A DNA stretch of 64,000 nt from Ramlibacter algicola (GCF_016641735.1 NZ_JAEDAO010000001.1:2728001-2792000); one strand, 5' to 3'; shown: positions 9,843-19,246, counted from the stretch's first letter. Notes: generated by a model not told the origin, from the sequence alone. Program-made: numbers and translations.

Positions 9843-10307
9843 TTACTTGTCGAGGGGAGCGCGGCGGCCCAGCGCCACCTCCACGCCCATGTTGGCCAGC
9901 ACGTCGGCGCGCTCGTTGCCGGGGTCGCCGTTGTGCCCGCGCACCCATTGCCAGTCGATGCGGTGGCCGCCGCCACGCACCAGTTCATCCAGCTGTTGCC
10001 ACAGCTCGACGTTCTTCACCGGGGTCTTGCCCGCGGTGCGCCAGCCCTTGGCCTTCCAGCCCGGCAGCCACTCGGTGATGCCCTTCAGCACGTACTGGCT
10101 GTCGACGTACAGAGTGATCGCGCACGGGCGCTTGAGCGCCGACAGCGCCTGGATGACGGCCGTCAGCTCCATCCGGTTGTTGGTCGTGCCCGGCTCGCCG
10201 CCGTACAGCTCCTTCACGTTCGTGCCCGAGCGCAGCAGCACGCCCCAGCCGCCCGGCCCCGGGTTGCCCTTGCAGGCCCCGTCCGTGTACGCCACCACCT
10301 CGTTCAA
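9843..10307 (-). CDS. rnhA: Ribonuclease HI
   Basis: A 154-residue cytoplasmic endonuclease that cuts the RNA strand of RNA:DNA hybrids (R-loops, primer residues). Catalytic acidic residues are visible: D9 (YTDGACKGN), E47 (NNRMELTAV) and D69 (YVDSQYV); the C-terminal His/Asp motif is in [17 protein letters not shown]. The length matches E. coli RnhA (155). The start overlaps the preceding methyltransferase stop by 4 bp, so the two are coupled. An RNase HII gene (rnhB) lies at 60349-61005. Confidence 0.96.
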   Translation of the reverse strand: MNEVVAYTDGACKGNPGPGGWGVLLRSGTNVKELYGGEPGTTNNRMELTAVIQALSALKRPCAITLYVDSQYVLKGITEWLPGWKAKGWRTAGKTPVKNVELWQQLDELVRGGGHRIDWQWVRGHNGDPGNERADVLANMGVEVALGRRAPLDK

Positions 10308-11089
10308 ATCGTCTCCTCGCTCAATTCATGTTGCGGCTGGCGGTTGGCCAGCGGCACCGGCGCGGTCGCCGGCAGCTTGGCCGGCTTCCACAGCTTGCCG
10401 ACCAGGCGCATGCCGCGCACCCGCTTGGTCGCGACCACCAGGTACACCGCGCCCAGGATCGGCCACCAGCGTGCGCCCGCGTCGTCCATCCATTCCGTGC
10501 GCTGCAGCCAGTGGTCCGTCGTGAAGGCCGGGCGCCAGCAGCCGAAGTGGCTGTGCTCGACCTCGAAGTTCAGCAGCCGCAGCCAGTCGCGCAGGCGCCG
10601 GTAGCCGATGAACTCGCCGGCATCGGGAAGGTACAGGCTGCCGAACCCGAGGCGCCGGTACAAATGCGCGCGCCGCTGGCGCAGGCCCCACAGGCTGGCC
10701 GGATTGAAGCAGGAAATCACGACTTTGCCTTCCGGCACCAGCACGCGCTCGACCTCGCGCAGCGTGGCGTGCGGGTCGGCATGCAGTTCCAGCGCGTGCG
10801 GCAGGACCACGAGGTCCAGGCTGGCGGATTCGAAGGGCAGCGCCGCGTAGTCGGCCAGCAGCGCGGGCTGGCGCGCGCAGGGCAGCGGCAGCGGCTCGCT
10901 GACACCGAGCCAGCGGTGCGGCATGCGGTTGGCGGCGAGCGTATCGAGTTCGGGCACGCCCAGCTGCAGGGCGTGGTAGCCGAAGATGTCGGCCACGGCG
11001 CGATCGAACTGGTCCCGCTCCCAGGCGAGCAGGTAGCGCCCGGGCGGGGTCTCGAACCAGGCGCGCATTCCTATAATCGCATCGCTCAT
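10304..11089 (-). CDS. Class I SAM-dependent methyltransferase-like protein
   Basis: A 261-residue protein (from MSDAIIG at 11089; a second candidate start, MRAWFE at 11068, fits equally well). A methyltransferase_11-like core is visible: [18 protein letters not shown] (strand 4 region) and [21 protein letters not shown]. The canonical glycine-rich SAM loop is poorly conserved because the N-terminal half ([24 protein letters not shown]) diverges. The C-terminus carries a Lys/Arg-rich tail. It is coupled to rnhA by a 4-bp overlap and divergent from gloB. The methylated substrate is unknown, and catalytic competence is uncertain given the weak SAM loop. Confidence 0.78.
   Translation of the reverse strand: MSDAIIGMRAWFETPPGRYLLAWERDQFDRAVADIFGYHALQLGVPELDTLAANRMPHRWLGVSEPLPLPCARQPALLADYAALPFESASLDLVVLPHALELHADPHATLREVERVLVPEGKVVISCFNPASLWGLRQRRAHLYRRLGFGSLYLPDAGEFIGYRRLRDWLRLLNFEVEHSHFGCWRPAFTTDHWLQRTEWMDDAGARWWPILGAVYLVVATKRVRGMRLVGKLWKPAKLPATAPVPLANRQPQHELSEETI
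11072..11077 (+). promoter_or_regulatory. Perfect -10 box (TATAAT) for gloB
   Basis: TATAAT lies 10 bases before the gloB ATG (11088), so any 5' leader would be about 4 nt. The minus-strand methyltransferase start codons at 11089 and 11068 flank this same box, making it a compact divergent start region. Confidence 0.55.
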
Positions 11090-11861
11090 GACGTTGATTC
11101 CCCTGCCCGCGTTCCAGGACAACTACCTCTGGGTGTTGCACGATGGGCAGCGGGCGCTGGTGGTGGACCCTGGCGACGCACGGCCGGTGCTCGATTACCT
11201 CGCGCAAGCCGGCTTGCAACTGGAAGCGATTCTAGTCACGCACCACCATCCGGACCACGTCGGCGGCGTCAACGCACTGCGCGACGCCACCGGCGCGAAG
11301 GTCTGGGGCCCGGCGCGTGAAGCCATCCCGGAGCCCTTCGAGCGCGTGTCCGGCGGCAAGACGGCTGCGGCGCTCGGCATCGAATTCCAGGTGATCGACG
11401 TGCCGGGCCACACGGCCGGCCACGTCGCCTACTACGCGGCCGACGTCGACGGCGCCCCGCTGCTGTTCTGCGGCGACACGCTCTTTTCCGGCGGCTGCGG
11501 CCGCCTGTTCGAGGGAACGCCGGCGCAGATGCTCGCGTCGCTCGACGCCCTCGCCGCCCTGCCGGGCGATACGCGCGTGTGCTGCGCCCACGAGTACACG
11601 CTGTCCAACCTGCGCTTCGCGCGCGCCGTCGAACCCTCGAACGACGCACTGCGCGACTACCAGGCCCGCTGCGAGCAATTGCGCTCGCGCGGCGAACCCA
11701 CGCTGCCCGCGTCGCTCGGCACCGAGCGGCAGGTCAACCCGTTCCTGCGCGTGCGCGTGCCCGAAGTGGCGCGCGCGGCCAGCGCCTTCAACGGTGCCCC
11801 GCCCGGGGACGACGTCGCGGTGTTCGCCGCCATCCGCCAATGGAAGAACGAATTCCGATGA
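11088..11861 (+). CDS. gloB: Hydroxyacylglutathione hydrolase (glyoxalase II)
   Basis: A 257-residue metallo-beta-lactamase-fold enzyme that hydrolyses S-lactoylglutathione to D-lactate, completing methylglyoxal detoxification. The metal motif THHHPDH spans residues 51-57; further ligands occur in PGHTAGH, FCGDTLF and CAHEYT. The C-terminal domain carries a basic glutathione-binding segment (NPFLRV). The length is typical. Its ATG overlaps, head to head, the candidate start of the minus-strand methyltransferase (shared CATG). The stop overlaps mltD by 4 bp. Confidence 0.96.
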   Translation: MTLIPLPAFQDNYLWVLHDGQRALVVDPGDARPVLDYLAQAGLQLEAILVTHHHPDHVGGVNALRDATGAKVWGPAREAIPEPFERVSGGKTAAALGIEFQVIDVPGHTAGHVAYYAADVDGAPLLFCGDTLFSGGCGRLFEGTPAQMLASLDALAALPGDTRVCCAHEYTLSNLRFARAVEPSNDALRDYQARCEQLRSRGEPTLPASLGTERQVNPFLRVRVPEVARAASAFNGAPPGDDVAVFAAIRQWKNEFR

Positions 11862-13381
11862 AATCCCTCGCCGTCCTCGTGGCGGCCCTCTGGCTGGCCG
11901 CCTGCGCCAGCCCTCCCTCGGCGACCATCCCGGACGCCGCCTCCCCTTCCTCCATCGCCACTGCGCCCGCCGCCGCCGAGACCGGGCTGCCGCCGGTGCG
12001 GTCGAACGCCGGCCAGAGGCCGTCGGAACCGCTGCAGGCCGCCAACATGCCGTCACGCAGCGTCGCGGCCACGCAGCCGCCCGCGGACCTCTGGGAGCGC
12101 ATCCGCGCCGGCTATGCGATGCCGCCGCTGGACAACGCTCTGGTGCACCAGCAGGAGCAGTGGTACGCCAGCCGGCCGGACTACATCCAGCGGATGACGG
12201 ACCGCTCGCGCAAGTACCTGTTCCACATCGTCGAGGAACTGGAACGGCGCGGGATGCCCAGCGAGCTCGCGCTGCTGCCGTTCGTGGAGAGCGCATTCAA
12301 TCCCGCCGCGGTGTCCAGCGCGCGCGCCGCGGGCATGTGGCAGTTCATGCCCGGCACCGGGCGCGACTACGACCTGAAGCAGAACTTCTTCCGCGACGAC
12401 CGCCGCAACGTGCTGGCGTCCACGCGCGCGGCACTGGACTACCTGCAGCGCCTGTACGGCATGTTCGGCGACTGGCACCTCGCGCTGGCGGCCTACAACT
12501 GGGGCGAAGGCAACGTCGGCCGCGCGATCGCGCGCAACCAGCGCGCCGGCCTGGGCACCGGCTACGCCGACCTGAAGATGCCGGACGAGACGCGCAACTA
12601 CGTCCCCAAGCTGCAGGCGATCAAGAACATCGTGGGCAACCCGGAGCAGTTCAACGCCGAACTGCCGGTCATCGAGAACCACCCGTACTTCGACATGGTC
12701 ACGGTGCAGCGCGACATCGACGTCAAGCTGGCCGCGAAGCTGGCCGACATCGAGGTGGAGGACTTCAAGGCGCTCAACCCGCAGCTGAACCGGCCGGTGA
12801 TCCTGGCCGCCGGTACGCCGCAGATCCTGCTGCCCTGGGACAACGCCCAGGTGTTCCAGCGCAACCTCGCCGAATACAGCGAAGGCCGCTTCGCCACCTG
12901 GACCGCGTGGAGCGTGCCCAAGACGATGAGCGCGACGGAAGCCGCCAAGCGCGTCGGCATGACCGAGCCCGAGCTGCGCAGCGTCAACTCGATCCCGCCT
13001 CGCATGCTGATCAAGGGCGGCTCGGTGCTCGTGGTGCCGCGCCCGCCCAACAAGGAAGACGACGTCGCCAGCCACGTGGCCGACAACGGCCAGCTGAGCC
13101 TCGCGCCCGACGTGCAGCTGCGGCGCACCACGGTCAAGGCCGGCCGCCACGACTCGGTGGCGACGATCGCACGCCGCTTCCACGTCAGCGCCGAGCAGGT
13201 CGCCGAGTGGAACAAGGTCGGCGCCGGCGCGGCCTTCCGGGCCGGCCAGCAGGTGGTCGTCTACGTGCCGGTGCGCGCCAAGGCGCGCGCGCGCGTGCGC
13301 GGCGTGTCGACGCACCAGGCGCACGGCCCGCGCAACGCTACGCCGAGGAAACCGGCGGTGCGCAAGCAGAAGCGCCGCTGA
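11858..13381 (+). CDS. mltD: Membrane-bound lytic murein transglycosylase D (lipoprotein)
   Basis: A 507-residue outer-membrane lipoprotein that cleaves peptidoglycan glycan strands to 1,6-anhydro ends. The signal peptide ends in the lipobox LAAC (lipidated Cys16), followed by an Ala/Pro/Ser-rich linker to about residue 75. The SLT domain has catalytic Glu144 in PFVESAFNP, then [11 protein letters not shown] and [12 protein letters not shown]. Two LysM-like modules follow at about 350-410 and 425-475. The C-terminus is strongly basic and Arg/Lys/Ala-rich. It is translationally coupled to gloB. Convergent on the MFS pseudogene with a 10-bp gap. Confidence 0.93.
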   Translation: MKSLAVLVAALWLAACASPPSATIPDAASPSSIATAPAAAETGLPPVRSNAGQRPSEPLQAANMPSRSVAATQPPADLWERIRAGYAMPPLDNALVHQQEQWYASRPDYIQRMTDRSRKYLFHIVEELERRGMPSELALLPFVESAFNPAAVSSARAAGMWQFMPGTGRDYDLKQNFFRDDRRNVLASTRAALDYLQRLYGMFGDWHLALAAYNWGEGNVGRAIARNQRAGLGTGYADLKMPDETRNYVPKLQAIKNIVGNPEQFNAELPVIENHPYFDMVTVQRDIDVKLAAKLADIEVEDFKALNPQLNRPVILAAGTPQILLPWDNAQVFQRNLAEYSEGRFATWTAWSVPKTMSATEAAKRVGMTEPELRSVNSIPPRMLIKGGSVLVVPRPPNKEDDVASHVADNGQLSLAPDVQLRRTTVKAGRHDSVATIARRFHVSAEQVAEWNKVGAGAAFRAGQQVVVYVPVRAKARARVRGVSTHQAHGPRNATPRKPAVRKQKRR

Positions 13382-13391
13382 GCGCCGTCTC

Positions 13392-14842
13392 CTAGCGCCC
13401 CACGCGCTGCGCCAGGTCCATCCTCGGCGCGCGCGTCGCGGCCAGCGCACCCAGCGCCGCGAACACGGCCACGGCGCCGAAAGTCAGGTGGAAGGCGTGC
13501 GACACGCGCGCCGGGTCCAGGTGGTCCAGCGACACCTGCGCGCCCTCGCCGCCCGCGGCCTGCACGTTCAGCAGCGTGAAGGCCAGGCCGCCGAACATCG
13601 CGGTGCCCAGCGACGCGCCGGTCGATCGCGTGAGCGACAGCAGCGCGGCCGCGGCGCCGAGCCGCTCCCGTCCCGCGAGCATCTGCGTGCCGATCTGCGC
13701 GCTCGGCATCACGGTGCCGAAGCCCATGCCGCAGACCGCAGAGGCGATGGCGATGCTGGTGTGCGAATCCGGCATGACGGCCAGCGCGAGCAGGGCCAGC
13801 GACGCGGCGCCGAGCCCGAACGGCGGCAGCACGCCGCTGCGCTGCGTGCGCGCGCTGAAGCGGGCATTGAGCGTCGAGCCCGTCACCATCCCCAGCGTGA
13901 GCGGCAGCAATTGCAGGCCGGCGGCCGACGCGCTGCTCTGCTGGCCCACCTGCAGGTAGATCGGGAGGAGGAAGACCAGGGCGAACATCGTGCCGGAGAA
14001 GCCGATCACCGACACGCAGATCCAGCCCACGCCCGGCAGGCGCAACACGTCGAGCGGCAGGAACGGGAACGGATGGCGGCGCTGCTGCCGCGCGAGTGCC
14101 ACGCCGCACACGAGGGCGCCTGCGGCCAGTGCCGCCGACGTCGTCGACACCACGGGGAAGCGATGGCCGGTCAGGCTCACCCACAGCAGCGCGCTCGTCG
14201 CGCAGGCCGCGAACAGCAGCACGCCGGCCGGATCCGTGGGGGCGTCGCGCAACGCGGACCGCGCCGGACGCGGCAGGCGCGCCACGCGCCAGGCGGCGAG
14301 CAGGCCCAGGGGCAGGTTCACGAGGAACGCCAGCGCCAGTCGCCGTGGTTGGCCACGACACCGCCGATGACCGGGCCTCCCACGCTGGAGACCGTGAAGA
14401 CCGCCGCGAAGTAGCCCTGGTACTTCGGCCGCTCGGCGGGCGACACGAGCTCGCCGATCAACGCCTGGCACAGCACCATCAGCCCGCCGCCGCCCAGGCC
14501 CTGCAGCACGCGTGCAGCGATCAGGGTGTGCATCGTCGGCGCCAGGCCGCAGGCGAGCGAGCCGAGCACGAACATCGCCAGCGCGCCGAACAGCACGTTG
14601 CGCCGGCCGTAGCGGTCGCCCAGGCGGCCGTACACCGGCGCGACGATGGTGGCCGCGAGCAGGTAGCCCACCGCGATCCACGACGTGTCCGCCAGCCCGC
14701 CGAGGTCGCGCGCGATGCGCGGCGTGGCGGCCGCCAGCAGGGTCTGGTCGACCGCCGCCAGGAACATCGGCAGCATGACGGCGCTGAACAGCGCGCCGAA
14801 GGTGGTGGCCGGCGCACCGGCGTCGCGGGCGATGGCGGACAC
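13392..14842 (-). pseudogene. MFS exporter (DHA2/EmrB type) broken by one-base deletion
   Basis: Two overlapping frames together encode a full-length drug:H+ antiporter-like MFS protein of about 483 residues. Frame one (GTG at 14842) gives TM1-5 with GRLGDRYGRRNVLFG (motif A), then ends in VANHGDWRWRSS-stop. The adjacent frame resumes exactly with AFLVNLPLGLLAAWR and runs to 13392. Family members read GDWRWAFLVNLPLG, so one C is missing from the plus strand at 14330/14331 (a GCCC run shortened to GCC). No slippery heptamer is present. It is either a real inactivation or an assembly indel. It follows the ABC permease by 37 bp. Confidence 0.8.
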
Positions 14843-14879
14843 GGAGGCCGATGCTACGGGGCCGTCCGCCGCGGTGCTG

Positions 14880-15719
14880 TCAGAGTTTCTCGGTTTCGCC
14901 GGCGCGCGGCTGCCACTTCATGAGCCGGCGCTCGATGCGGCCGACGAGCCCGTCCAGCACGAGCGCGAACACCGTCAGCACGACGATGCCGGCGAACACG
15001 GTGTTGACGTCGAAGGTGCCCTCGGCCTGCAGGATCAGGTAGCCGACGCCGCGCGCGGAGCCGAGGTACTCGCCCACGACCGCGCCGACGAACGCAAGGC
15101 CCACCGACGTGTGGAGGCTGGAGAACACCCAGCTGGTCGCGCTGGGCAGGTACACGGTGCGCAGCAGCTGCTTCTGGTTGGCGCCCAGCATGCGGGCGTT
15201 GGCCAGCACCACCGGGCTGACTTCCTTGACGCCCTGGTAGACGTTGAAGAACACGATGAAGAAAACCAGCGTGACCGCGAGCGCCACCTTGCTCCAGATG
15301 CCCAGCCCGAACCACAGCGCGAAGATCGGCGCCAGGATCACGCGCGGCATCGAGTTGGCCGCCTTGATGTAGGGATCGAAGATCGCGCTGGCGGTCGGCG
15401 CCAGCGCCAGCCACAAGCCGACCACCAGTCCCAGCAACGTGCCGGCGAAGAACGCCAGCACCGTCTCCAGCAGCGTCACGCCCAGGTGCACGTAGATGTC
15501 GGCGCGGCCTTCCAGGCCGTCGGGGAACAGCGCGTTGGGCGCGATGCCCACCGGCAGGAACCACGACCAGATGCGGCCGGCGACCTTCAGCGGCTCGCCG
15601 AAGAAGAACGCCATCTTGTCGTTGAGCGACATGAGCTGCCACACGCCGAGCAGCAGGACCAGGACCACCAGCTGCCAGGCGCGCAGCGTCGTCTCGCTCG
15701 GCCGGATGCGGGACCACAT
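14880..15719 (-). CDS. ABC transporter permease (SsuC/TauC type)
   Basis: A 279-residue inner-membrane permease with about six TM helices. The cytoplasmic EAA-type loop that docks the ATPase is visible around NARMLGANQKQLLRTVYLPSATSW. It forms an importer with the neighbouring ATPase and binding protein, of the nitrate/sulfonate/taurine/pyrimidine-precursor class. The ATG at 15719 (MWSRIRPS) lies 2 bp after the ATPase stop. The solute is not assignable from the permease. Confidence 0.9.
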   Translation of the reverse strand: MWSRIRPSETTLRAWQLVVLVLLLGVWQLMSLNDKMAFFFGEPLKVAGRIWSWFLPVGIAPNALFPDGLEGRADIYVHLGVTLLETVLAFFAGTLLGLVVGLWLALAPTASAIFDPYIKAANSMPRVILAPIFALWFGLGIWSKVALAVTLVFFIVFFNVYQGVKEVSPVVLANARMLGANQKQLLRTVYLPSATSWVFSSLHTSVGLAFVGAVVGEYLGSARGVGYLILQAEGTFDVNTVFAGIVVLTVFALVLDGLVGRIERRLMKWQPRAGETEKL

Positions 15720-15721
15720 GC

Positions 15722-16618
15722 TCAGGCCGCCTTCTTCAGTTGCTGCGCGTAGCCCTTGAGGACTTCGTCGCGCAGCACGCCCCAGATCTGCGCGTGCAGC
15801 GCGACGAAGCGCGGGTCGTTGCGCACCTCGGCGACGTCGCGCGGCCGCGGCAGGTCGATGGCGAACTCGCCGATCGGATGCGTGGCCGGGCCCGCCGACA
15901 GCACCACGACGCGGTCGCTCATCGCGATCGCCTCGTCGAGGTCGTGCGTGATGAACAGGACCGCCTTGCGTCTGTTGCTCCCCCCGGTCGCTTCGCGCCC
16001 GCCCCCCACCAGGGGGGCCCACTCCGCGCTAGGGGCGGCCCGTCGCTGCTCGGTCTCGCCGGCCCACAGTGCCAGCACCTCGTTCTCCATCAACTGGCGC
16101 GTCTGGACGTCGAGCGCCGAGAAGGGTTCGTCCATCAGGATGATGTCCGGGTCGAGCGCGAGCACCTGCGCGAGCGACGTGCGCTTGCGCATGCCGCCCG
16201 AGAGCTGGTGCGGGTAGCGGTCCTCGAACCCCGCCAGGCCCACGCGCGCGAGCCACGCCTGCGCCTGCTCGCGCGCCTGCGCCTCGGGCAGGCCGCGGTA
16301 CTGCAGGCCGACCATCACGTTGTCGATGGTGCTGCGCCAGGGCATCAGGGCCTCGGCCTGGAACATGTAGCCGGCGCGGCGGTTGATCCCCTGCAGCGGC
16401 TCGCCGAACACCCGCACCTGGCCGGACGACGCCTGCAGCAGCCCGGCGCCGATGTTCAGCAGCGTGGACTTGCCGCAGCCCGTCGGGCCCACGACCGAGA
16501 CGAACTCGCCGGCGCCGACGTGCAGGGTGGTGTCGGCGACGGCGGTGTACCGCTGCCCGGGATCGTCCTTGGACCGGAAGGTGACGGTGATGTCCGCCAG
16601 TTCGAGCGCGTGCGCCAT
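15722..16618 (-). CDS. ABC transporter ATPase (SsuB/TauB type) with in-frame insertion
   Basis: A 298-residue ATP-binding subunit energising the SsuC-like permease. Walker A GPTGCGKST is at 44-52, Q-loop Q87, signature LSGGM 139-143, Walker B IILMDE 159-164, D-loop SALD 167-170 and switch His225. All catalytic motifs are intact. Between the D-loop and the switch His, about residues 187-216 (GETEQRRAAPSAEW, then PLVGGGREATGGSNR) are extra compared with the family and are encoded by a palindromic repeat; relatives are near 265-270 residues. The insertion could be a tolerated surface loop or could impair coupling. It is 66 bp downstream of the binding-protein gene. Confidence 0.9.
   Translation of the reverse strand: MAHALELADITVTFRSKDDPGQRYTAVADTTLHVGAGEFVSVVGPTGCGKSTLLNIGAGLLQASSGQVRVFGEPLQGINRRAGYMFQAEALMPWRSTIDNVMVGLQYRGLPEAQAREQAQAWLARVGLAGFEDRYPHQLSGGMRKRTSLAQVLALDPDIILMDEPFSALDVQTRQLMENEVLALWAGETEQRRAAPSAEWAPLVGGGREATGGSNRRKAVLFITHDLDEAIAMSDRVVVLSAGPATHPIGEFAIDLPRPRDVAEVRNDPRFVALHAQIWGVLRDEVLKGYAQQLKKAA
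15968..16060 (-). repeat. Palindromic repeat inserted in frame in the ABC ATPase gene
   Basis: About 90 bp containing a perfect stem GCCCCCC-ACCA-GGGGGGC (16001-16018) flanked by GGTCGCTTCGCG and CACTCCGCGC. The length keeps the frame open, adding about 30 residues. The composition and the GGGGGG/CGAAGCG pattern resemble a dispersed intergenic repeat I recall from Comamonadaceae genomes; that identity is from memory and not checked here. Confidence 0.6.
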
Positions 16619-16641
16619 GGCCCCGAGCCTACCAAACGCGA

Positions 16642-16661
16642 ACCGGCCCCTCGGGGCCGGT
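16642..16661. terminator. Intercistronic hairpin between binding-protein and ATPase genes
   Basis: A perfect inverted repeat, ACCGGCCCC-TC-GGGGCCGGT, lies 23 bp after the binding-protein stop and before the ATPase start. There is no T-run. Such hairpins often stabilise the upstream message, giving more binding protein than membrane subunits. Confidence 0.5.
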
Positions 16662-16684
16662 CGTGGTGCGGAAGCCGCAGCGGG

Positions 16685-17731
16685 TCACGCCTTGAACTTG
16701 TCCTTGGCGCGGCGCGCGAACTCGTTGGTGTAGGTGCGGGCCAGGTCGATCTTCTCCGGCTTGACGCTCGGCTCGAAGCTGGAGAGCGCCCGCAGCGCGG
16801 TGCGCGCGCCTTCGTCGGGCAGCATGCCGTCGAGCGCGATCGCCTCGCGCACCTTGTTGAAGGACGCCAGGTACAGCGCACGGTCGCCGAGCAGGTAGGC
16901 CTCGGGCACCGTCTTGATGATGTCGCTGGGGCCGGCCGTCTGCAGCCACTTGAGGCCACGCACGATGGCATTGGCCAGCGCCTGGCAGGTGTTGGGGTTC
17001 TGCTTCACGAAGTCCGCGTTCGTGTACAGGCAGGCCGCGGGCATGGGACCGCCGAACACTTCCTGCGTGCCCTTGAGCGTGCGCGTGTCGCTGATGATCT
17101 TCACGTCGCCGCGCTGCTCGAGCATCGTCATCACGGGGTCCGTGTTGCTCATCGCGTCGATCTGGCCCGAACGCAGCGCGGTGAGCGCACCCGCCGCGGT
17201 GCCCACGCCGACGTAGCTGACGTCGCCGGACTTGATGCCCGCGCGCGTGAGCACCAGGTTGGCGACCATGTTGGTCGACGACCCAGGTGCCGACACGCCG
17301 ATCTTCTTGCCGCGCAGGTCGGCCAGCGACTTGTAGTGCGGGAGCGCCTTGGTGGACACGCCCATGGCGATCTGCGGAGCACGGCCCATCAGCACGAAGG
17401 ACTGGATGAACTGGTTCTTGCTCTGCATGTTGATGGTGTGCTCGTACGCGCCGCTGACGACGTCGGCCGAGCCACCCACCAGCGCCTGCAGCGACTTGGC
17501 GCCGCCGGCGAAATCGGAAATCTCCACGTCCAGGCCTTCGGCCTTGAAGTAGCCGAGCTGCTCGGAGATGGTCAGGGGCAGGTAGTAGAAGGCGGCCTTG
17601 CCGCCGACCGCCAGGGAGAGCTTGGGCTTCTCGATGCGGCCTTCGGCGCCCAGCGCCGGCACGGCCAGGGTGGCGGCCGCCGCGCCCGCGGCCAGCGTGA
17701 AGTGGCGGCGGGTGAAACGGGGGGGAGTCAT
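16685..17731 (-). CDS. ABC transporter substrate-binding protein (SsuA/TauA/NMT1 type), Tat exported
   Basis: A 348-residue periplasmic solute-binding protein. The N-terminus carries a twin-arginine motif (RR at 8-9 within RFTRRHFTLA), a hydrophobic Ala-rich stretch and a probable cleavage after ALGA (about residue 29). The mature part starts KLSLAVGGKAAFYYLPL and shows the EQLGYFKAEGLDVEI segment typical of nitrate/sulfonate/taurine/thiamine-precursor binders, with GGSADVVSGAYEHT and DLRGKKIGVSAPGSSTNM further on. It is first in the operon SBP-ATPase-permease. The ligand is unknown. Confidence 0.9.
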   Translation of the reverse strand: MTPPRFTRRHFTLAAGAAAATLAVPALGAEGRIEKPKLSLAVGGKAAFYYLPLTISEQLGYFKAEGLDVEISDFAGGAKSLQALVGGSADVVSGAYEHTINMQSKNQFIQSFVLMGRAPQIAMGVSTKALPHYKSLADLRGKKIGVSAPGSSTNMVANLVLTRAGIKSGDVSYVGVGTAAGALTALRSGQIDAMSNTDPVMTMLEQRGDVKIISDTRTLKGTQEVFGGPMPAACLYTNADFVKQNPNTCQALANAIVRGLKWLQTAGPSDIIKTVPEAYLLGDRALYLASFNKVREAIALDGMLPDEGARTALRALSSFEPSVKPEKIDLARTYTNEFARRAKDKFKA

Positions 17732-17830
17732 GGTGGTGTCCTCGCTGCTTTTCTCGTGTGCATCGAGTGTCTTCGCCACCCTTGTGCACCGCATCCGGAC
17801 TGACCCCTGCGGGTTTCCACGTAACGCTTT

Positions 17831-17848
17831 CCGCCGCCCGCGCGGCGG
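17831..17848. terminator. GC-rich hairpin at the end of the dnaX-recR-MAPEG operon
   Basis: CCGCCGC-CCGC-GCGGCGG forms a perfect 7-bp stem just past the MAPEG stop codon (17854). There is no T-run, so intrinsic termination is doubtful. The rest of the 122-bp gap to the binding-protein gene shows no clear promoter. Confidence 0.4.
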
Positions 17849-17853
17849 TGCCG

Positions 17854-18261
17854 TCAGAGAGCCGACAGCAAGATGACGATGTTCACCAGCAGGGCGGCGA
17901 ACCAGATGGCGGAGCGCATCGTGGCGAGCCCCGCCACGTACATGGCGACGTAGATGATGCGCAGCGTGACGAAGAGCACGGCCAGGATGTCCAGCTGCGT
18001 CTGCGGCGCCTTCAGCTGGTGCGCGATGAGCACGGCCGCGAAGAAGAACGGCAGCGCCTCGAAGGTGTTGGCCTGGGCCGCGTTGGCGCGCGCGCGCCAG
18101 TCGGTCTGGCGCGCCAGCCAGGCGCGCGGGTCCTGGTTGTCGTAGCCGCCCTGGCCGCGCGGCTTGCCGATGCCGCCGGACTTGGCCAGGTACGCGCAGG
18201 CATACGGCAGCAGCGCCGCCAGCAGCACGCACCAGTACGCGACCGTGAATTTCGCCCCCAT
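17854..18261 (-). CDS. MAPEG family membrane protein
   Basis: A 135-residue protein with four predicted TM helices: VAYWCVLLAALLPYACAY, then NTFEALPFFFAAVLIAHQL, ILAVLFVTLRIIYVAMYVAG and AIWFAALLVNIVILLSAL. The polar loop with Arg and Asn residues (RANAAQANTFEALPFF) matches the MAPEG signature, the region that contacts glutathione in eukaryotic homologues. Bacterial members near this length are mostly uncharacterised. It is 21 bp downstream of recR and may be cotranscribed with it. Confidence 0.82.
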   Translation of the reverse strand: MGAKFTVAYWCVLLAALLPYACAYLAKSGGIGKPRGQGGYDNQDPRAWLARQTDWRARANAAQANTFEALPFFFAAVLIAHQLKAPQTQLDILAVLFVTLRIIYVAMYVAGLATMRSAIWFAALLVNIVILLSAL

Positions 18262-18282
18262 CGCCCTCTCCTCCCCCGTGTC

Positions 18283-18870
18283 TCAGCGCCGGTCGACCAG
18301 CGCGTGCGCGATGGTGCCCAGGTCGACGTATTCCAGCTCGCTGCCCGCGGGCACGCCGCGCGCCAGGCGCGTGACCTGCAGGCCGCGCTGCTTGAGTGCT
18401 TCGCCGATGACGTGCGCGGTGGCTTCGCCCTCGGCGGTGAAGTTGGTCGCGAGGATCACTTCCTGCACCACGCCGTCGGTGGCGCGCTCGAACAGCTTGG
18501 CCAGCCCGATGTCGCGCGGGCCGATGCCGTCGAGCGGGCTGAGCTTGCCCATGAGGACGAAGTAGCGGCCGCGGTACGCATTCGTGCGCTCCAGGGCTGC
18601 CTGGTCCGCGGGCGTCTCGACGACGGCGAGCTTGCTGGCATCCCGCTGCGGGTCGCTGCAGGTGGAGCAGACCTCGTCCTCGGTGAAGGTGTGGCACAGC
18701 CGGCAGTGCCGGATGCGGGCCGTCGCCTGCATGAGCGACTGCGCCAGCTGCTGCGCGCCTTCGCGGTCGTGCTGCAGCAGGTGGAAGGCCATGCGCGAGG
18801 CGGACTTGACGCCTACCCCCGGCAGGCGCCGCAGGGCTTCGATCAGCGCGTTGAGTGCGGCGTCCGCCAA
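18283..18870 (-). CDS. recR: Recombination mediator RecR
   Basis: A 195-residue DNA-binding protein of the RecFOR pathway that helps load RecA at gaps. The N-terminal helix-hairpin-helix lies at [17 protein letters not shown], the zinc finger has C56, C59, C68 and C71 ([16 protein letters not shown]), and a Toprim domain and C-terminal Walker-B-like segment follow. The length is normal. It ends the conserved dnaX-ybaB-recR arrangement, 10 bp after ybaB. Confidence 0.96.
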   Translation of the reverse strand: MADAALNALIEALRRLPGVGVKSASRMAFHLLQHDREGAQQLAQSLMQATARIRHCRLCHTFTEDEVCSTCSDPQRDASKLAVVETPADQAALERTNAYRGRYFVLMGKLSPLDGIGPRDIGLAKLFERATDGVVQEVILATNFTAEGEATAHVIGEALKQRGLQVTRLARGVPAGSELEYVDLGTIAHALVDRR

Positions 18871-18880
18871 GCGCGTTCGC

Positions 18881-19213
18881 TCAGAACGGGAACTTCATGC
18901 CGCCGGGCAGACCAGGCATGCCGGCGGTGATCTTGCCCATCTTCTCCTGCGAGGTCTCCTCGGCCTTGCGCACGGCCGCATTGAAGGCCGCGGCGACCAG
19001 GTCTTCCAGCATGTCCTTGTCGTCCGCCAGCAGGCTGGGGTCGATCTCGACGCGCTTGACGTCGTGCTTGCAGGTCATGGTGACCTTCACGAGGCCGGCA
19101 CCGGACTCGCCGGTGACCTCGATGTTGGCGAGTTCGTCCTGCGCCTTCTTCAGGTTGTCCTGCATCGCCTGGGCCTGCTTCATCAGGCCGGCGAGCTGTC
19201 CCTTGTTGAACAT
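18881..19213 (-). CDS. ybaB: Nucleoid-associated protein YbaB/EbfC
   Basis: A 110-residue DNA-binding protein forming a tweezer-like dimer. It has the standard pattern: an N-terminal coiled helix ([27 protein letters not shown]), a beta-sheet [32 protein letters not shown] core, and a C-terminal helix of the [21 protein letters not shown] type. The tail is Gly/Pro-rich (MPGLPGG). It sits between dnaX and recR as in most Proteobacteria, 33 bp after dnaX. Confidence 0.94.
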   Translation of the reverse strand: MFNKGQLAGLMKQAQAMQDNLKKAQDELANIEVTGESGAGLVKVTMTCKHDVKRVEIDPSLLADDKDMLEDLVAAAFNAAVRKAEETSQEKMGKITAGMPGLPGGMKFPF

Positions 19214-19246
19214 GGTGGGTTCCTTGCGTGGTGCGCGGCGTTGCCG

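Noticed and set aside
5158..10524. Very long plus-strand open frame (about 1788 codons) opposite the RND operon
   Set aside because: It is antisense to two well-recognised genes and has a His/Arg/Ala/Gly-rich composition typical of GC-rich shadow frames.
14318..14345. Programmed -1 frameshift in the MFS gene
   Set aside because: No slippery heptamer or downstream structure lies at TGG CGT TCC; the simple one-base loss in a C-run explains it.
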